Counted from the stretch's first letter, positions 24,201 to 38,816 are shown. The stretch: DNA of 64,000 nt from Rachycentron canadum (GCA_038496675.1 CM076656.1:18373264-18437263); one strand, 5' to 3'. A program made the numbers and translations. Notes: generated from the letters alone by a model not told the origin.

Positions 24201-26868
24201 GTGTGAGTGGACTGAGGTGTGAGTGTGTGTCTATGTTTTATTATCAGTATGTATTGTATTCTTATGATGATGAGTATGATGATACACAGCCTTTTGCTGA
24301 GCTTCGGTTTTTAGATATTTGATTCCTCGTGTTATCTGGAGGGAGTTCATATTTCTAGCAGGAAAAATTATGCCTAACCTTTGTATATAAACTTACTATG
24401 AAATAAGGTGCTGTAAGAAGCTTCTGGCCTCAACCTAAACTTCCTCTCATTCTTATGCTCACTGCAGGGTTTTTTGAGATGAAGATGAAGTACGATGAGA
24501 GCGACAATGCCCTTATCAGAGCATCTCGTGCTGTCACCGACAAGATGACCGACCTCATAGGTGAGAGACCTTTGGTTTGATCAATCAAGCTTTAACAAAG
24601 AAAATGTAGCTGATATGTATGCTTTGTCGTGTCTATGAGCACATGAAAAGTTTTATCTTATCTATATTTTGCACTTTAAAGATATTTTTGGTTAGTAGTT
24701 TGATTTTAGTGTGCACGTGTGTCTAGGTGGGCTGTTTTCCAAGACAGAGATGTCCGAGGTACTAACGGAGATTTTGAAGGTGGACCCTTCCTTTGACAAA
24801 GATTCCTTCCTCAAGCAATGTGAACAGGACATCATCCCCAACATACTGGAGGTATGTTGGACTGAAAACCATGCTGATACCAGCTGCTGAAGACTCCAGC
24901 CAGAGTCTGTGTCAAGAAATGTTTTTATCTTTGCACATATAAAACAGGTTGACCTACAGCACCGTATATGAATAGGCCATGATGTATTCTTACAAATGTA
25001 TTTTGGGACTTTTTTCATGGCTTTGTTTGTCCCGTCTCCATGTAGGCTATGATCAGAGGCGAGCTGGAGGTACTGAAGGACTGGTCTTATGAAGCGGTAC
25101 GCGGCACACACTGACGCTGAGCTTGAAGTGTTGAAACGCAGATCCTACGTGAAGACAGTAGTTTAACTGCGCATACAGAAGTGTAGTACCTTAACTAACA
25201 CTCGTGCACATGCAGGCTGCAGTAGTGTAGTATTTTTTGAAATGTGTTGTTACAATTTTGTCTTATCTTCCTTTCGCCCTTCACTGGCTGTGTAGACATA
25301 CAGTCAGCTGGCACATCCGATTCAGCAAGCCAAGGCCATGGGACTTCAGTTCCACTCCAAGATCCTGGACATTGACAATATTGATGTAAGTTACACCAGA
25401 CACACTACACAAGATTTATAATGAAGTTGTGAGCATTGGCGTTGCAAAGGTTTTTAAAATTCAAGGAGTTAAGTGGTGTACATGTCAAGTTGTGTGGGTG
25501 GGTTTTTGAAATACCTGAAATTAATTCTAATTAATAACAGCTGATCAAAATGAGCCACTGGTTTGAATATTTTCTACTAGATATTACTGAAAAGGGGTTA
25601 GGGTGAGCGAATAAAAAAAATCCAAGCATTAATAGATACAACTCATCTTTTTAATGTAAAACAATGTCCACAGGGACAAAGTTAGCACATATGCAAAATC
25701 AAAGTATAAGCCTTTTAAACTCTTTTTTTTTTCTTTCTTTGCAGCAATTCAAAAAAGTCATAACATTGTGTTTGTTGGTTCAGTGAAGTGTATATGTGTT
25801 GCTTCTTCTTCTTCAGTTGGCCATGGGGAAGATGATGGACCAGGGGCCAGTATTGATTATCACCTTCCAGGCTCAGTTAGTCATGGTGATCCGAAACACC
25901 AAAGGAGAAGTTGTCGAGGGAGACCCTGTAAGTACAAACATATGTGAACAAAAACAGAAATACCAATATGATAGAAGCAAACAGCAGCTAAAATACAGAA
26001 CTATAAATTACGTGACATTTTGCAGTGTCATGCTACAGAAGAATGAAAAGCTTTGGTCACCATCATGATCACAAATCTGTTCTTATAAACGAGGTACACA
26101 GAGAATATTATGAGACAATGGAGCCACTTTTTACTATTTGGGCATTGATTTTATTTATTTAGACCCAGGACCCAGACTACAGCTTTATAGGCTGTAAAGC
26201 AGCCATATTGTCCATTCAGGGCTCCTCAGGGACACCTGTGATTGGTAAAAAGGTGTCCACTCAGGACCATGCAGTTGGCACCTACCCAGTATTCACAATA
26301 AAATACTGCTGCAAGAGGATTAATAGAGGATATACTGTACTTCTGAGTTTTGTAAGATGACTCCTGAAGTCTGGGCTTTAAATATTAATCTCTGCTCACA
26401 TGGAGTTAACACCCAGCTTCCATTTTCCCTACCATTTGTTTTGTTACAACCTTTAAAACTTTCTTCTCATTTGAAACTTTCTTAGTTTTAGATAGATATG
26501 GACTTTTGGACATCTAACTCAAAAATAATGTTAGCAGTTATTCTGCTGAGCTGTTGAATTCTCATTTCAGGAAGACAAATTTATTAACGCAGACTAACAT
26601 AACAATAAAAGAGCTGTTTATATTAGGTTTGTATAAAGCAAACTTAAAACTATTAATTTGTCCTTTTGTATCTGTCCTCTCTGTTTTACAGTTATTAAGA
26701 TGAAGTGAACAGTTAGGAATAAGTGCACCCATCTGTTTGTCTTTCCAGGAAAAAGTGCTCAGGATGATGTATGTGTGGGCTCTGTGTCGGGATCAGGAGG
26801 AGCTCAACCCATACGCTGCCTGGAGACTACTTGACATTTCCGCATCTAGCACTGAACAGATCCTCTAA
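21247..26868 (+). CDS. timm44: Mitochondrial import inner membrane translocase subunit TIM44 (13 exons)
   Basis: TIM44 is a matrix-side peripheral membrane protein that anchors mtHsp70 to the TIM23 channel for presequence protein import. Exons: 21247-21276, 21773-21877, 22433-22636, 22756-22836, 22940-23089, 23322-23458, 23746-23831, 24468-24560, 24727-24851, 25046-25096, 25296-25385, 25817-25927 and 26749-26868. They total 1383 nt, or 460 aa (human 452). Residues 1-58 have several Arg and no acidic residue, as expected of a presequence; VRYLS near 54-58 could be a processing site. A charged coiled-coil part follows (GFLGEFLDNLKQELKKNKEM, from about residue 67). The C-terminal Tim44 domain (about 290-455) includes GGLFSKTEMSEVLTEILKVD, YSQLAHPIQQAKAMGLQFHS and GPVLIITFQAQLVMVIRN. 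It ends LLDISASSTEQIL, as in mammals. The first two exons are poorly conserved and less certain than the rest. Confidence 0.95.
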
Positions 26869-27546
26869 GACTCTTGATGAGCACAGAGCACACTCACCTA
26901 GGGAGAGAACATACTGTACCTGAACATGCCCCGGAGCTGGCTGGGAAGAAAGGGGAAGGTGGGGGCCGGGGGGAGAGGAAAGCATGTGGAGATGAGGGAC
27001 AGACAAGTGGGGCAAGGGCTCACTTTGCAACAGAAACACTGTGGGGGAAGTGCTGTTGAACACTTGGGGCTTCACTCTTGTTATTTTTTTCTGCCCTGGC
27101 TTTGGGTTCAGTCCCAACACATTTGTTTGAATGGTTGACACTGTTCCTCTGGCCCACACTAGGTGGCAGTAGACCATCAACAACTGTCAGCTATACTTTC
27201 TGCAATGCCTGCATGGCTGTCCATTCATTGAATCTATGGTGCAGGACGGCTGTTGTTGGATAAATGAAGTTATTTAACTTACTATTCATATGAGAAGAAA
27301 TTGTGAAAACCAAGGGAGTAGATTTGTTCTTGAGGCCCCTTCACTTTGGTCTTGAAAACCTCAAACACATCTGCCACCGTCGGTTTCATCTGTCCCTCAG
27401 ACTCTCTCTTCCTCTCTGAGGTATTGTCATCTTGGTGGCTGTGGTTTGTGGTGTCACAGCCAATCAGTGCTCTCCTCGATCCACTTTGTATGATAATTGT
27501 CCAATGTAATTGTTAAATCGTCAGAAAGTCTATATTTATTATGGAA

Positions 27547-27593
27547 AATAAAAATGACCCGTTTTTCACACTAGCAAAAATTTTGAAAATAAA
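27547..27593 (+). terminator. timm44: timm44 polyadenylation signals
   Basis: Two AATAAA hexamers (27547-27552 and 27588-27593) lie about 700 bp after the stop codon. No other gene is evident in this stretch, so they plausibly end the timm44 transcript. Confidence 0.65.
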
Positions 27594-30500
27594 TTCCTAT
27601 CAAAATATTTGTGCCTTTATCCAGAAAATGCTTACGCTTGCCTTCATATCTGGAAGGTAATTCTTTGAATGTGATTTCCAGTGCACTTGTTTACTTATAG
27701 TGAAATTTTGCTCATGTAAAGTAAACCTGACTGCAGTCAGGTAGAAACCGCAGGCTTCAGGATTCACCCTGGGTTTTCATTCCTATGACGGTGGTTTATT
27801 TCTTATCTGGGTAAATCACCAGGGCTTGTGCTGAACCCCTAATCTGCTCTGGGGCAGCTTCAGAGAATCAGAAACCAAACTACAGAACAATTGTATATTT
27901 GGAAAGAGTTTACAGTTAATTAATAAATAATAAAGAGCAGTAGACATTTATATAAATGGGTCAGTTTGCTGTTTGAGTCTCTCCAATATGTTCACTCCTT
28001 AAGCACAGAACTGCTAACAAACACAAGACAGTTTAACACATCAAATAACTCAGGAAAGTTTCCACAACCTGGGTATGTTGATTTTGCTTCATAGTCCAGG
28101 CCTCAGATCACCGAGCCTGTACATGATTTTTCTAATGGCAAGATGCACAGTAACAAAAAGATTAGATTCTTCTGACCAAAACAGACTCATTAGATTTATT
28201 ATTGCCTCTGTTCAGCTTTATGTTTCATCAACATTAATGATCAAATCAAATGTTTATTTATATAGATGGTGACCTTCAGCAACACTAAACTCACCAGTAA
28301 TCTCTCAGTCACATTAATCATCACAGGTCCAGGGTGATGGTGGCGAGTCTGACACCATCTACATGTCTTTGAAAAAAACTGCTATGTTTATGTAAATACA
28401 CACAAATTTCACTGTCAAAGAATCTAGATTACACACAATCACATCACACCAAGCTCTTTTCTCTTGTCAAGCCAACAGGAATTCACATAGTTCAACTTTT
28501 CTGCATTTGGCCCATTTTCACTGTAAGATGTCATCACCTCAATTAAAATCTCTCAACTGCAATCAGCCTAATAACTCTGGTTTTGTGCACTTGTTTTCAT
28601 CTGTTCTAAATGTTATGCCTTTTCTATTTCTTCAGAAATGGCCTTTAATATCCCTTTGGCTATGTGTTAGTGTTCATCAACGAGCAAATGAAATCTATCA
28701 AACACAGGGCTGGGTCTGCGCTTCACTTACAATCTGTCTGAGATGTCTTTTGGTTAGAGGGTGCAGATGAAAGGGTGTGATCACACCACAGTAGCTGTTC
28801 ACCATCTGTGGCAGCAGCCCGACAGCTCAGTACAGATGGTGGGATGCAGGGCATCATGCAGTGTCATGTCAATTTAGACTGGCCTGCTCTTGTACAGAAG
28901 GATTGATTACAGCGGCCTTGGGTGAGAAGGTAGGAGGGTGGAATATAAACAAGCCCGCTTGTCGCGTATGCTTGCATGCGTATTGTCTGTCTGTCTGTAC
29001 ATGTGGACTAGCAGCTCCACTGTTCCAGCGCTGTCCTGGATGATGGATCCTCTCTGTTGCTGAGCTGTGCTGAGGTTGCAGCTCCCCAATGTTGTCCTCA
29101 TTGCTCATGATGCATCCCTGCAACACACATACAAACAGTTCTCCACACGAGAGGAGGCTTCACGGAAAATTCACAGCTGGGGGGCAGTGATCAGCTGGAT
29201 CCTGTCAGACGCTGACCAAGAGAAGATCTGATGTGAGTTTGCACGACAGCCTTTTACAGTGATTTAATTTTAGAAAGATTTACATACCTCCAAAGCAGTG
29301 TGATAATGAGCTTGCAGAGTCCATAAATTTGCTTGCTGAAGGTAATCCATCACACTAAATATGTAGTCACCTTTAGTTTTTGTTACAGTTTATTATTGCC
29401 TGACAGCTAGTGCAGTTTCCAGCAGCAGCTGTTTTGAAAACTGTTTCCCGTTGATGCTTACACAAATCACATGACTAGAATATCAAACATCAAACCTAGA
29501 CAGTGTCAAAATTGTCCAAAGTAATTCCTTTGGTCTTTTCCTCTCTTTAAATGTTGCTACTTTGATGCTCAAATAGGTGATGTACCTGAGACAGTGTGTT
29601 AAGACATGTAACTAAAATGTTATTTTACAAAATAACTCTCTGGAGGTTGGTTTTCATTGCATACTATCATGAACTGCAACTGTAGTGAAGTGACACCTGG
29701 AAGGTAAGAAATAAATCTTTAAATGTATGGAATGGAAAATGGTATTTAGTACTGTAAAGTATATATATATATCAACAACCCTTTAAACAATAATAACAGT
29801 AAACAACTATTTTCTATGTACAGATGTAGTGGAGTGACAGTGACAGTGAGCATAGAAAGAAGTGTGTTGTAATGTGAGTGTCTATGTTTTCAGTTTTGAT
29901 AACCGGACTGAGAATGTGGGACGTTTGTGACTTTGAATCCTCAGAATCCGTTAAACCATTGGCCTTCCCCACAGGCACCGGCCACATGTGGGCTGACACA
30001 GTACAGTATGCAGTGCTCCGGTGAAATTATGTTCAGTTGAAAGTGACCCTTCCGAATTTCCTCCATTGAACAAAAAATATTTTTTTATGTCTGAAAAGGT
30101 CTCAGACAAAATGAGATGAGACCAGAGCACAGGCTGACTGGCCATGGGGAGCACTAGCTCAAATCCCAGTTGGAGCAGAAATAAATCGAAGGCTGAATTT
30201 CTTTCCCAGTCATATCCTTTGCAGCTGGTCAACCATCAACCTCCAGGAAGTTTTTGCTAACTCCGTCTTTACCAACTCCTTCTGTGTCATTTGTGACACA
30301 TCTGGATAAAGTCCAGGGGCTGAATATCTTTCCCAGTCTGACCGTGGAGCCAATACTGGTCTGGTTTTACCAAGATGGACAGACCACGAAATGCTAAAGG
30401 CCTCCAGCTTGACGTGTGTTTAAGTAACCTGCTTCATGCTACATAATGTTACATGTCTGTTTTCATTAGTGATGGCTACAGTAGCACGATAACATTAAAG

Positions 30501-31096
30501 CTGGTTTTGGCAAATGTTGCTATTGCTATCTGTCTAACTGTCAGCATTGCTGTGGAGAATATCACACCAATGCTAACATGAGCTAATGGTTGTTGGATCA
30601 ATCACTTTTTGTTGGCTCTCGTATTGACGGGATAACTTTATTCAGTTGCGCCCTGCGAACGGGAAAAGGAGGCTTCAGGTGTGTCTGACCAGGCATTTGT
30701 TTTGGCGCGAGATGCCGTTGGTGCGAGATCTCGTGGCAGTGATGGTCATTTGCAGAACTTTTAATGCCTAACATACTAGATGTATCTAAAGACATATACG
30801 CTGAAGGGGGGGTTGATCTTTTCACAAGGAGGAAATGCTCTCTGAGGGATTTTCCTGATTTTACTGACAGAGGATTTTTTGCACACCAATAGGAGCACAT
30901 ACACACACATTCACTTTTGTACATACGATGCATAATTGATGTTGTTAAGAGGTTTGTGACGTGAACTCAACAGGGATATTTTGCTGTGACTCATATGAAC
31001 ACAGAATACAAACGTCACTGTCTGAAGAGCAAAGAAGGTAACAGCCATGCAGCTGGCTGACCAGGGGGCTACTCTCTCATGCATATGTCTTTCTCT

Positions 31097-31098
<2 letters not shown>

Positions 31099-31131
<33 letters not shown>
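31099..31131. repeat. (AC)n microsatellite
   Basis: Perfect AC dinucleotide run of about 33 bases in intergenic DNA. Confidence 0.97.
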
Positions 31132-31134
<3 letters not shown>

Positions 31135-34100
31135 GTGGTGCTGGGTCAAGTCCCAAGGAAGTAGGGCAGAAGTGTCACATAGACTCTCTCACTTGACGGG
31201 TGAGTGCTGACATCCCACTGTGCCTTGGATGCAGGTTGGCAGCTGCAGCAGGACTAACAAGCAGGGTGACAACAGCTGAAGCGGGAAGAACTTTCCCCCA
31301 AAAAACAAAAATAATAAGTACCAATATGGAAGCAGCTATTAAGAATTTATCAGACGTTTTTAGGTCTGTTAGATGGTGTAAAAAGCATTTCCAGGCTTCC
31401 AAATTACAATATTTGAGTTGTCATTGACTGTAAGAGCATCCAAAATGATGCCATTAAAGCGACTGACCGTGATCCCCACTTATGGTTGAGGCTGTATTAT
31501 TCCAAGGCCGTTATATTATCCATCCATCTTTATATCACTAATGGACATTTTCCAACACATGTCTTGAGTTTCTTGCCTGTCAGCCGCCCTTTTATTTAAC
31601 ATATACACCATTTCCTTTCTTCCCTGTCATCTGCCTGATGCCCCATTAACTATGCCGTCCTTGAGCTCCTCTGGTGCCCAGTGTCCTTAAGGACGATTTA
31701 ACCAGCATCACTGTTTTCCCAAGTCCTCTTTCCATCTAATTATCTGTTTTAATACATTTGCTGTTGAGGCAGTGACCGTGCAGGTTAAACGAACTGCATT
31801 ATTTTTCTCTATCTGCTTATATCGAATACAAGCAGCAAATTTAGTGTCGGGGAACAATAGCCATCTTACCCCTCTGAGCGACAAAGAAAAACAATTTTAT
31901 GCATCAGATGTTTCCAGATGGGCTTAATGCAACATGACATTGTTCTTATTTGATCTGAAGAGGCTACAACAGTTTTCTGATGTGCCCGGTGCACAGCAAG
32001 TCTTCTGGAGCTCAAATGAAGGTCGCCACACAGTCCTTCTGTGTGTCTACGCATGTATGAGCGCTCACTCTGACCCACATTCGCCGGTGCAGTGGGGCAC
32101 TGTGCCAACATTTCAATTCATGGGCACACAGAAAGCGCACACACACGCACATTCATACAGGTGGTCAGATCAGTGTGGGGAAAGGTCAGGAGCACGGTTT
32201 GTTGTGCAGGACTGTTGTGTGTAGAGAGCTGCCGGGGCACAGTGTTTGAACAGAGGACAAGAGGGAGCCCTCCTCCTCTTGTACAGAGACCAAGGGCCTA
32301 GTGGGTTTAATTATTGTATCTGTGTCTGAGGCACATGTGTTGTTCTGTGTTTGTCCATGTCTGTGTGTCTGACTGTCGCCAAACCACGCACAACATCACA
32401 GTGGCCAGGCAACCTGCTAATCACCAGAGGGCTGCAGCACAGCTGTATTCTTGTCTGGGCTTGCAACACACTCACATTTTCAGTGGATGCTGCTACCGTC
32501 CAGACTCCAAAGCGTTTTTTGTTATCAAAAAATTGTAATTTCTCTTGAATCCACGTGACCCTTCATATTAACCCTTTCAGGTTGGGACCCACTGCTCTCG
32601 TAGTGACTAGCCATGCAGATAGCTCTAATGTTCAGGTTTTGCTTCTTACATAATGTCAGTGCCACATTAACACGTCACTGTTATTAACATGGAGCACAAA
32701 GAAATAACATGGAAAGTTTTGATCAAGCAAGATCTGTGAATTATGATTAGTGATGGTTTCACTAATTGTGGAAGTGAATTGAACAGTTTTAACAGTACAT
32801 TGCTTTAAAATGCTTGAATTAGTTCAATTAAAGTCATCACAAAGAAATCAAAGACATAAATAAAACCAAACAAAATGCATGGCTAGGCTACATACGATTT
32901 CAGTTTAATTTGGATTAACTGACCCTTTCAGCACTTGATGAATCATCCAGAATATATTGTAATGACCAGGATGCTTCTATTTTTTCCTCCACAGTAATTT
33001 CTTAGATTTTTCTCAGGCATAATATAACAAAACAGGTGGAGTAGCTTTTGTACCTTTGGCTGAAGACAGTTCAATAATAGATCTTAAAGGCTTTTGTTTG
33101 GGGATATTGCCTCGCATTAAAATTACATTTTTCTTTTAAAGGTCATCCTGCAGCTCCAACAGTATTCGGGATCTAATATAGAGTAGCTTTGTGTCTTCCT
33201 ATTAAAAGTCAGCGGTCAATATATCCTTATCTCATTTTCATATATCACTCCAGTCCCCTAAGACGAGACAGGACAGCAATATCAAACAGAGAAGGGGAGC
33301 CAACTTTGGATGTGTCTTATGAAAGAATCACTTTACCTAAAAATGAGAGGGACAGAGATTGTGGTCAGTGAGAAAGAGAGAGGCAGAAAGGGCGATGAGG
33401 CAGAAGGACTGACAGGGAGACAGGCAGTTTGGGGAGAGCGGGGACGGTTGTAACGCTTCCAATTTCTCCAATCTGGAAGATGTTAAAAATCAGCTGATTC
33501 ACTCCATATATGCTCAATTCAGCGTTTATTCCACATGTGAAGACAGACCCTGTGGCAGACAGACAAAGTCAATTTTGGAAGGAAAAATAAAAAAAAGAGT
33601 TAAATTAAAATGTATTTTTTACTTTCCCAAAATGTCCTCATTCAGGAAAATACTTTTTTGGTCCTCACTATGAAGCATTGGTGCACACACCAATTATGTT
33701 AAAAGGTTTTTGTCATATCTTTATATTATGATGTCGCATCATGTTCACCCCTGGATATGTTACAACCAACCTGCACTATGGGGTGTCACATTTCACTCAT
33801 TGTGTTTGAGACTAGACCTGCATTTAACAGCACACGCATCTAGTTTGTATAACACTGAACACACTGGCCTAAAAGAGCTCAGACAGAACTGTCAAAAATG
33901 TTACAGCCATCCCCAGTATCCCCTTCTTGTTAAGCATGTAAATTTAAATGAATGGCAAAGCAGGCAGTAAATTTATGGGAGGTCAGGTGTTCCTGTTCAA
34001 CAGTAATGGGCAGTGAGAGTGGCCTAACCAGCTGCCTGTCTCACCCGGCCGTGCACTTCCAGGGACCAGCAGGACGAGCTGGACGTGCTGGAACTCACAG

Positions 34101-36639
34101 AACTAACATTACAGCACAAATGTGGGATGATGGCTCTTACAGTCCGGCTGTGTCAGACACAGCTCTGTGTGTCTGCATGCGATGGTGCTGATAAATACCC
34201 ACTCAGGCTGAATCACGCTTAGCGTTGGCACATACAGGTCACCCTAGGTCAGGCAACAGTTACCTCTTTGGGAAAAGCTTCTTCCTTCATCTGTCTTTCT
34301 CTGTGTCGCTGAGAGTGTTCAATCTTTCTGGTGTAGCAGATAAGAAATATACACTTTAAAAGCACTTGACGAAAAAGAAATCAATTTAATCAGACAAGTC
34401 ATCAGGTCAGCTGATTCTGCAATGTAATGAAAAGGTATATTGGCATATTCTCTCTCTATTCACATCAATTAAATTGGCATTTGCTTTTGGCATTAAACTG
34501 TGGGAGGGAAAAGAGCACATCTTAGCCACAGTTTATTTAGGGAGATGACTTCTTGGCTCTTTCCCTTACATATAACCTATATAATCCAAAATTCAAGTAA
34601 ATCGAAGCTGAGCAATTTCTTAGTGTTTATTAACCCAATTACATTTGAAAACGTGTAGGGCACTGAATATTGTTTCTGATGCTGATGCCAACTGAGTATT
34701 ACACCAAAACCACTAGTGTCATGACACTGGGTGACCACAATGTAGGTATTTCACTGCATTAGTCACAATAATAGACTGTATATAAAAGACTCTGGGTCTG
34801 GAAATTTAAGGCAACTTCACTGGTTGTGCAACAAAGTCAGATTGTAATGAAGTCTATGGGAAAGTGATCCTATTTCTCACTTGACTTATTGCCCTCAGTT
34901 AACGTAAATATACTATAAATGTTCAATCTGCATCAATTGTTTTATGAATTTAATCAAATGTTATATATTAAAAATGTGTGTAAGGAGGAACACAATCTAC
35001 TCAGTACATATACATTGCAAATGCATAAATACACATATATTTGTTGGTATAAGGCATGCTTCCTCACAGTACACGCAAGATATTTTGCATGCTTTGGCAT
35101 CCTTTTGAATCTCATGCATTAGTCTCCAACTGTTTCAATTCCATTATCACCTCCCTCTTCCTCCCCCTCACCCTCCATTTCTAAATCTAATACCTCGTCC
35201 ACCCAAGCCACCATCAGCAAGTCCAGCCTAATTGCTGGGAGCAGATTCTTTATGAGAACGACGATTCTGCTGAGAAGAGGGAAAACAATGGAGGCAAATG
35301 CTGTTTCTATTGATCAGCCAATGTCTCTGTCCAACCTCCAGCCGGCTGTGTTTACTGTCCGTGCTCTGGGGTCTGATATGTCATAAGATTTACCAGCCTA
35401 GGTGCCCAGCCTTGGCGGGAAGAATTTCTGTAGACGAACAGAGGGAAGCGGGGCTGTAACTACAAGCTGCTCTCCTAACCAGACGTGCACGGCTTCATAA
35501 GCTGTCATAAGCGTCAAACATGGCCATTAACTTCTGGCCCACACAGTGCAGACTCCACAGAGGGTAGGCTGGAGAAATTCATCACTCTCTTGCAAACAAA
35601 GAGAATGAGCAGCCTCTTAGGGCAACACCAGACTATATCGTAGGATTCAGATTGAAGTGTGTAGTGACAAAGGACAGAGCAACGAGGAGATAGGAAAAGA
35701 GGTATGTTAGAGTTCAACATAATAAAATGATTCATTTTATTAGTGTACCATGACTCATATGTGTTTTACGTTGTACCCTCTCTCATGGGTCTTGTGGGCT
35801 GTGACACATCGCCCCACCTTCAGTGACAGCTAATCCATAGGACTAAATCAGAAGTGGGTCGTGTCCGAAGAACTGCTGGGGTGGGCTACAGGTACTGCCC
35901 TGCTCATCTAGTTGCCCTCACTGGTCTCCACTAAGCCTATCAATAACGCCAATGAAGACAGAGGTGCAGTTAGATTAACTTTCCACACTGTTACCATGTC
36001 CTATGAGTCATGGAGGCCAGCAAACTGGGGAAACAAATGTTAGCTTGTCAAAGGTTTCCATTAGCATAAAGAAAATTACAGGCTACTACTCATTAAAAAA
36101 GAGGATTTTAGAGAAATCAGGGGTCAATCCAGGACAGTGAGAGTGAAGGCAGGACTCAAAGGTGGTGTCTATGTATTTCTCGTTTCCTTCACTCTCTGCT
36201 TCTAAATGTGAGCATGTGTGCGTGTCTGGCCTGCACACTATGGTTGGTTTGTTCTTCTCCTTCCATCAGCTTGACAGGTAGATGAGGTTTTGAATAAAGA
36301 GTTCCATCCTCTCATCAATAGTTATCAAGGTCAGGGTCAGAGAAACAGACAGGTAAGGTGATTTATTACTGGAGGGAGAGGGTAGAGCATGGAAAAAGGG
36401 AAAGTGGGGAAAGGTGAGGGCACCAAGGAGGAACAAAAAGCCTATAGAGGAACATTGGACAACTGATCCAAAGGCAGAGATGCACAGACATTTGGAAATG
36501 ATACTGGAAAACGTTAAAGCAGCTATAATGCTATGGTTTGGGCAGATGTGTGCGTAGAGTTACTTCAGGTGTAAGTCAGATATCAATGCATGGAGAGAGG
36601 TCGCATGTTGAGACGCCGGTGAGTCCTGTAATCATAAAT

Positions 36640-37090
36640 GTTCAACATGTCCACCATCGTCCAGAAATTATCAGCAATTATTAAAAATCTCTTCATTAAG
36701 GATTAGTGATGTTAGATTATGTGAGGATTTGTGACTCAGATGACCTACGATTAGACATGGTTCAGCACGGCTAATTAGCTTAAAGGTTTGTTCTTTTTCA
36801 CTGGGCTTTCTTTATTATATTTATATCATGACTGTTTGTAATTAACTTTAATGACTCAATTTATTGATTGAGGTTTTATAATTAGCCCGCAGAACGTCAC
36901 AACACAAGTCACGTTAATATGCGATAACTTGTGTGTTTCTCAGCACAGTTTTTCCTCACCATTCCCTGCCAAATTACACAAGTGTCAGGCTGACATAGTT
37001 AATCCACCACACTGGTCTCATGAGAATCCTCCACAGGCTAATCATGCTTTAAAGAATAATTGCAGTCATTTAAAAGCCATGCGTGAATGG
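36640..37090. promoter_or_regulatory. Candidate conserved noncoding element
   Basis: An AT-rich, non-repetitive stretch with many homeodomain-type cores (GCTAATTAGC, GTAATTAAC, ATAATTAGCC, CTAATCATG) and no open frame of interest. By appearance it resembles a vertebrate enhancer; conservation could not be tested. Confidence 0.3.
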
Positions 37091-38060
37091 TATTTGATAA
37101 TATGAGTTCATTTTCCCCACAGACTCATATTTCCCAGTGATCCTCCACACCCTACTTTTTGCCAGTGGCAAGGACTCTGTGGGGTCTCATAACTGCTCAT
37201 AAGTGTTTGTACAACTATAAGGCTGGGGGCCCTGTCCCTTTGTGTCACACCTATATGGAAACCACTGCTGCTCTGGATTCCTTGTAACACTGTGATGATG
37301 TTAAATCAAAATGTATACATATTCAAGCTAACAGTTATACTATAAGAGCTCAACACACTGCATCTTAGCAAACATATGCAAAAAGTGTTGAGTATTTGCA
37401 GTGCATGTGCTGTCAAAACAGTTGACTTTTTTATAAGAGAGACCCAGTTATTAACTGGGATAGGAGATTAGAGAGACTTAATTTCCTACAGCTTTATTTT
37501 TACTGGAGAATGCTGATGTTTTTTGCCTTGTATACATGTGACCAGATTTTAAATTGACCATTTACAAGTATACATGTGCATGACCCAAGACTGCTGACAT
37601 GCAAAGTCATGAAAAGTGCAATGACTGGAGGAAAGATATTATTAATTCGCACGACTTTCAACACAAACTGGTCGACGAGAGTGTCAGTAGTTCTAAAATA
37701 ATGGGAATAATATGATGAAACAACACGTACACATCTGATTTGTGTCATTTAGCTACAATGATTCAACAACATTGGTCTTGAACTGTAATCTAGATCTATG
37801 ACATAATATTATCACATTAGCTGTAATTCATGGCTGACACCTTCTACACAATGAACAATCTCCACATGTGTCCAATGGCTTTTTGTTGTTTGGTTTAAAA
37901 CTAAACGTGACAGGACACTTGATTTTATTAAGGACATAAAGGAGATGAGTTCCAAACTGGCAGATAATCAGCACTTTGACGTCAACCTAAAAGATGTGGA
38001 ATCAAATTATAATTATCTATCTATATTCACACAGGAGATAAGTAATGTTCATTTGCTTGT

Positions 38061-38560
38061 NNNNNNNNNNNNNNNNNNNNNNNNNNNNNNNNNNNNNNNN
38101 NNNNNNNNNNNNNNNNNNNNNNNNNNNNNNNNNNNNNNNNNNNNNNNNNNNNNNNNNNNNNNNNNNNNNNNNNNNNNNNNNNNNNNNNNNNNNNNNNNNN
38201 NNNNNNNNNNNNNNNNNNNNNNNNNNNNNNNNNNNNNNNNNNNNNNNNNNNNNNNNNNNNNNNNNNNNNNNNNNNNNNNNNNNNNNNNNNNNNNNNNNNN
38301 NNNNNNNNNNNNNNNNNNNNNNNNNNNNNNNNNNNNNNNNNNNNNNNNNNNNNNNNNNNNNNNNNNNNNNNNNNNNNNNNNNNNNNNNNNNNNNNNNNNN
38401 NNNNNNNNNNNNNNNNNNNNNNNNNNNNNNNNNNNNNNNNNNNNNNNNNNNNNNNNNNNNNNNNNNNNNNNNNNNNNNNNNNNNNNNNNNNNNNNNNNNN
38501 NNNNNNNNNNNNNNNNNNNNNNNNNNNNNNNNNNNNNNNNNNNNNNNNNNNNNNNNNNNN
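38061..38560. other. Assembly gap of exactly 500 N
   Basis: A run of 500 N, a size often used as a placeholder for unknown length. The left flank has a few ATCT units (about 38015-38026) and the right flank begins in an AGAT repeat. The gap lies where the next scyl3 exons should be. Confidence 0.98.

Positions 38561-38608
<48 letters not shown>
38561..38608. repeat. (AGAT)n microsatellite at gap edge
   Basis: Perfect AGAT tetranucleotide repeat directly abutting the N run. This suggests the assembly broke inside a longer tetranucleotide array. Confidence 0.97.
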
Positions 38609-38816
38609 GCATATCACAATATATTTTATATATAGAAAGAACAGATCATTATGCTACGTTTCTACGTTTCCCCCTGCTCCCAGTCTTAATGCGAAACTAA
38701 TCTCATCTCCTCCAGGCTCTAGCTCAAACTATTCGTCCAACTATTCCTTTACAGTTAGCCAAGTATTCACCATTTACATCAAAGTTAAACGTAGTGCTAC
38801 TCTATCAACACTCCAC

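Larger units (their letters stand above)
27600..38060. other. Intergenic region between timm44 and scyl3
   Basis: No exon with recognisable homology was found on either strand. In particular, the missing 3' exons of scyl3, expected on the minus strand here or in the gap, were not seen. The stretch contains an AC microsatellite (31099-31131), short AT-rich tracts and candidate regulatory sequence near 36640-37090. Open frames are short and start at chance ATGs. Confidence 0.55.

Noticed and set aside
24257..24300. Box C/D snoRNA-like motifs (TGATGATGAG ... GCTGA) in timm44 intron 7
   Set aside because: The spacing is too short for a C/D snoRNA and no terminal stem is visible.
28869..29126. 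85-codon minus-strand open frame reading MSNEDNIGELQPQHSS
   Set aside because: No known family recognised and no supporting splice sites. It might be a terminal exon but cannot be supported.
37945..38617. Long open frames on both strands across the N run
   Set aside because: They are created by undetermined bases and the AGAT repeat, not by real sequence.
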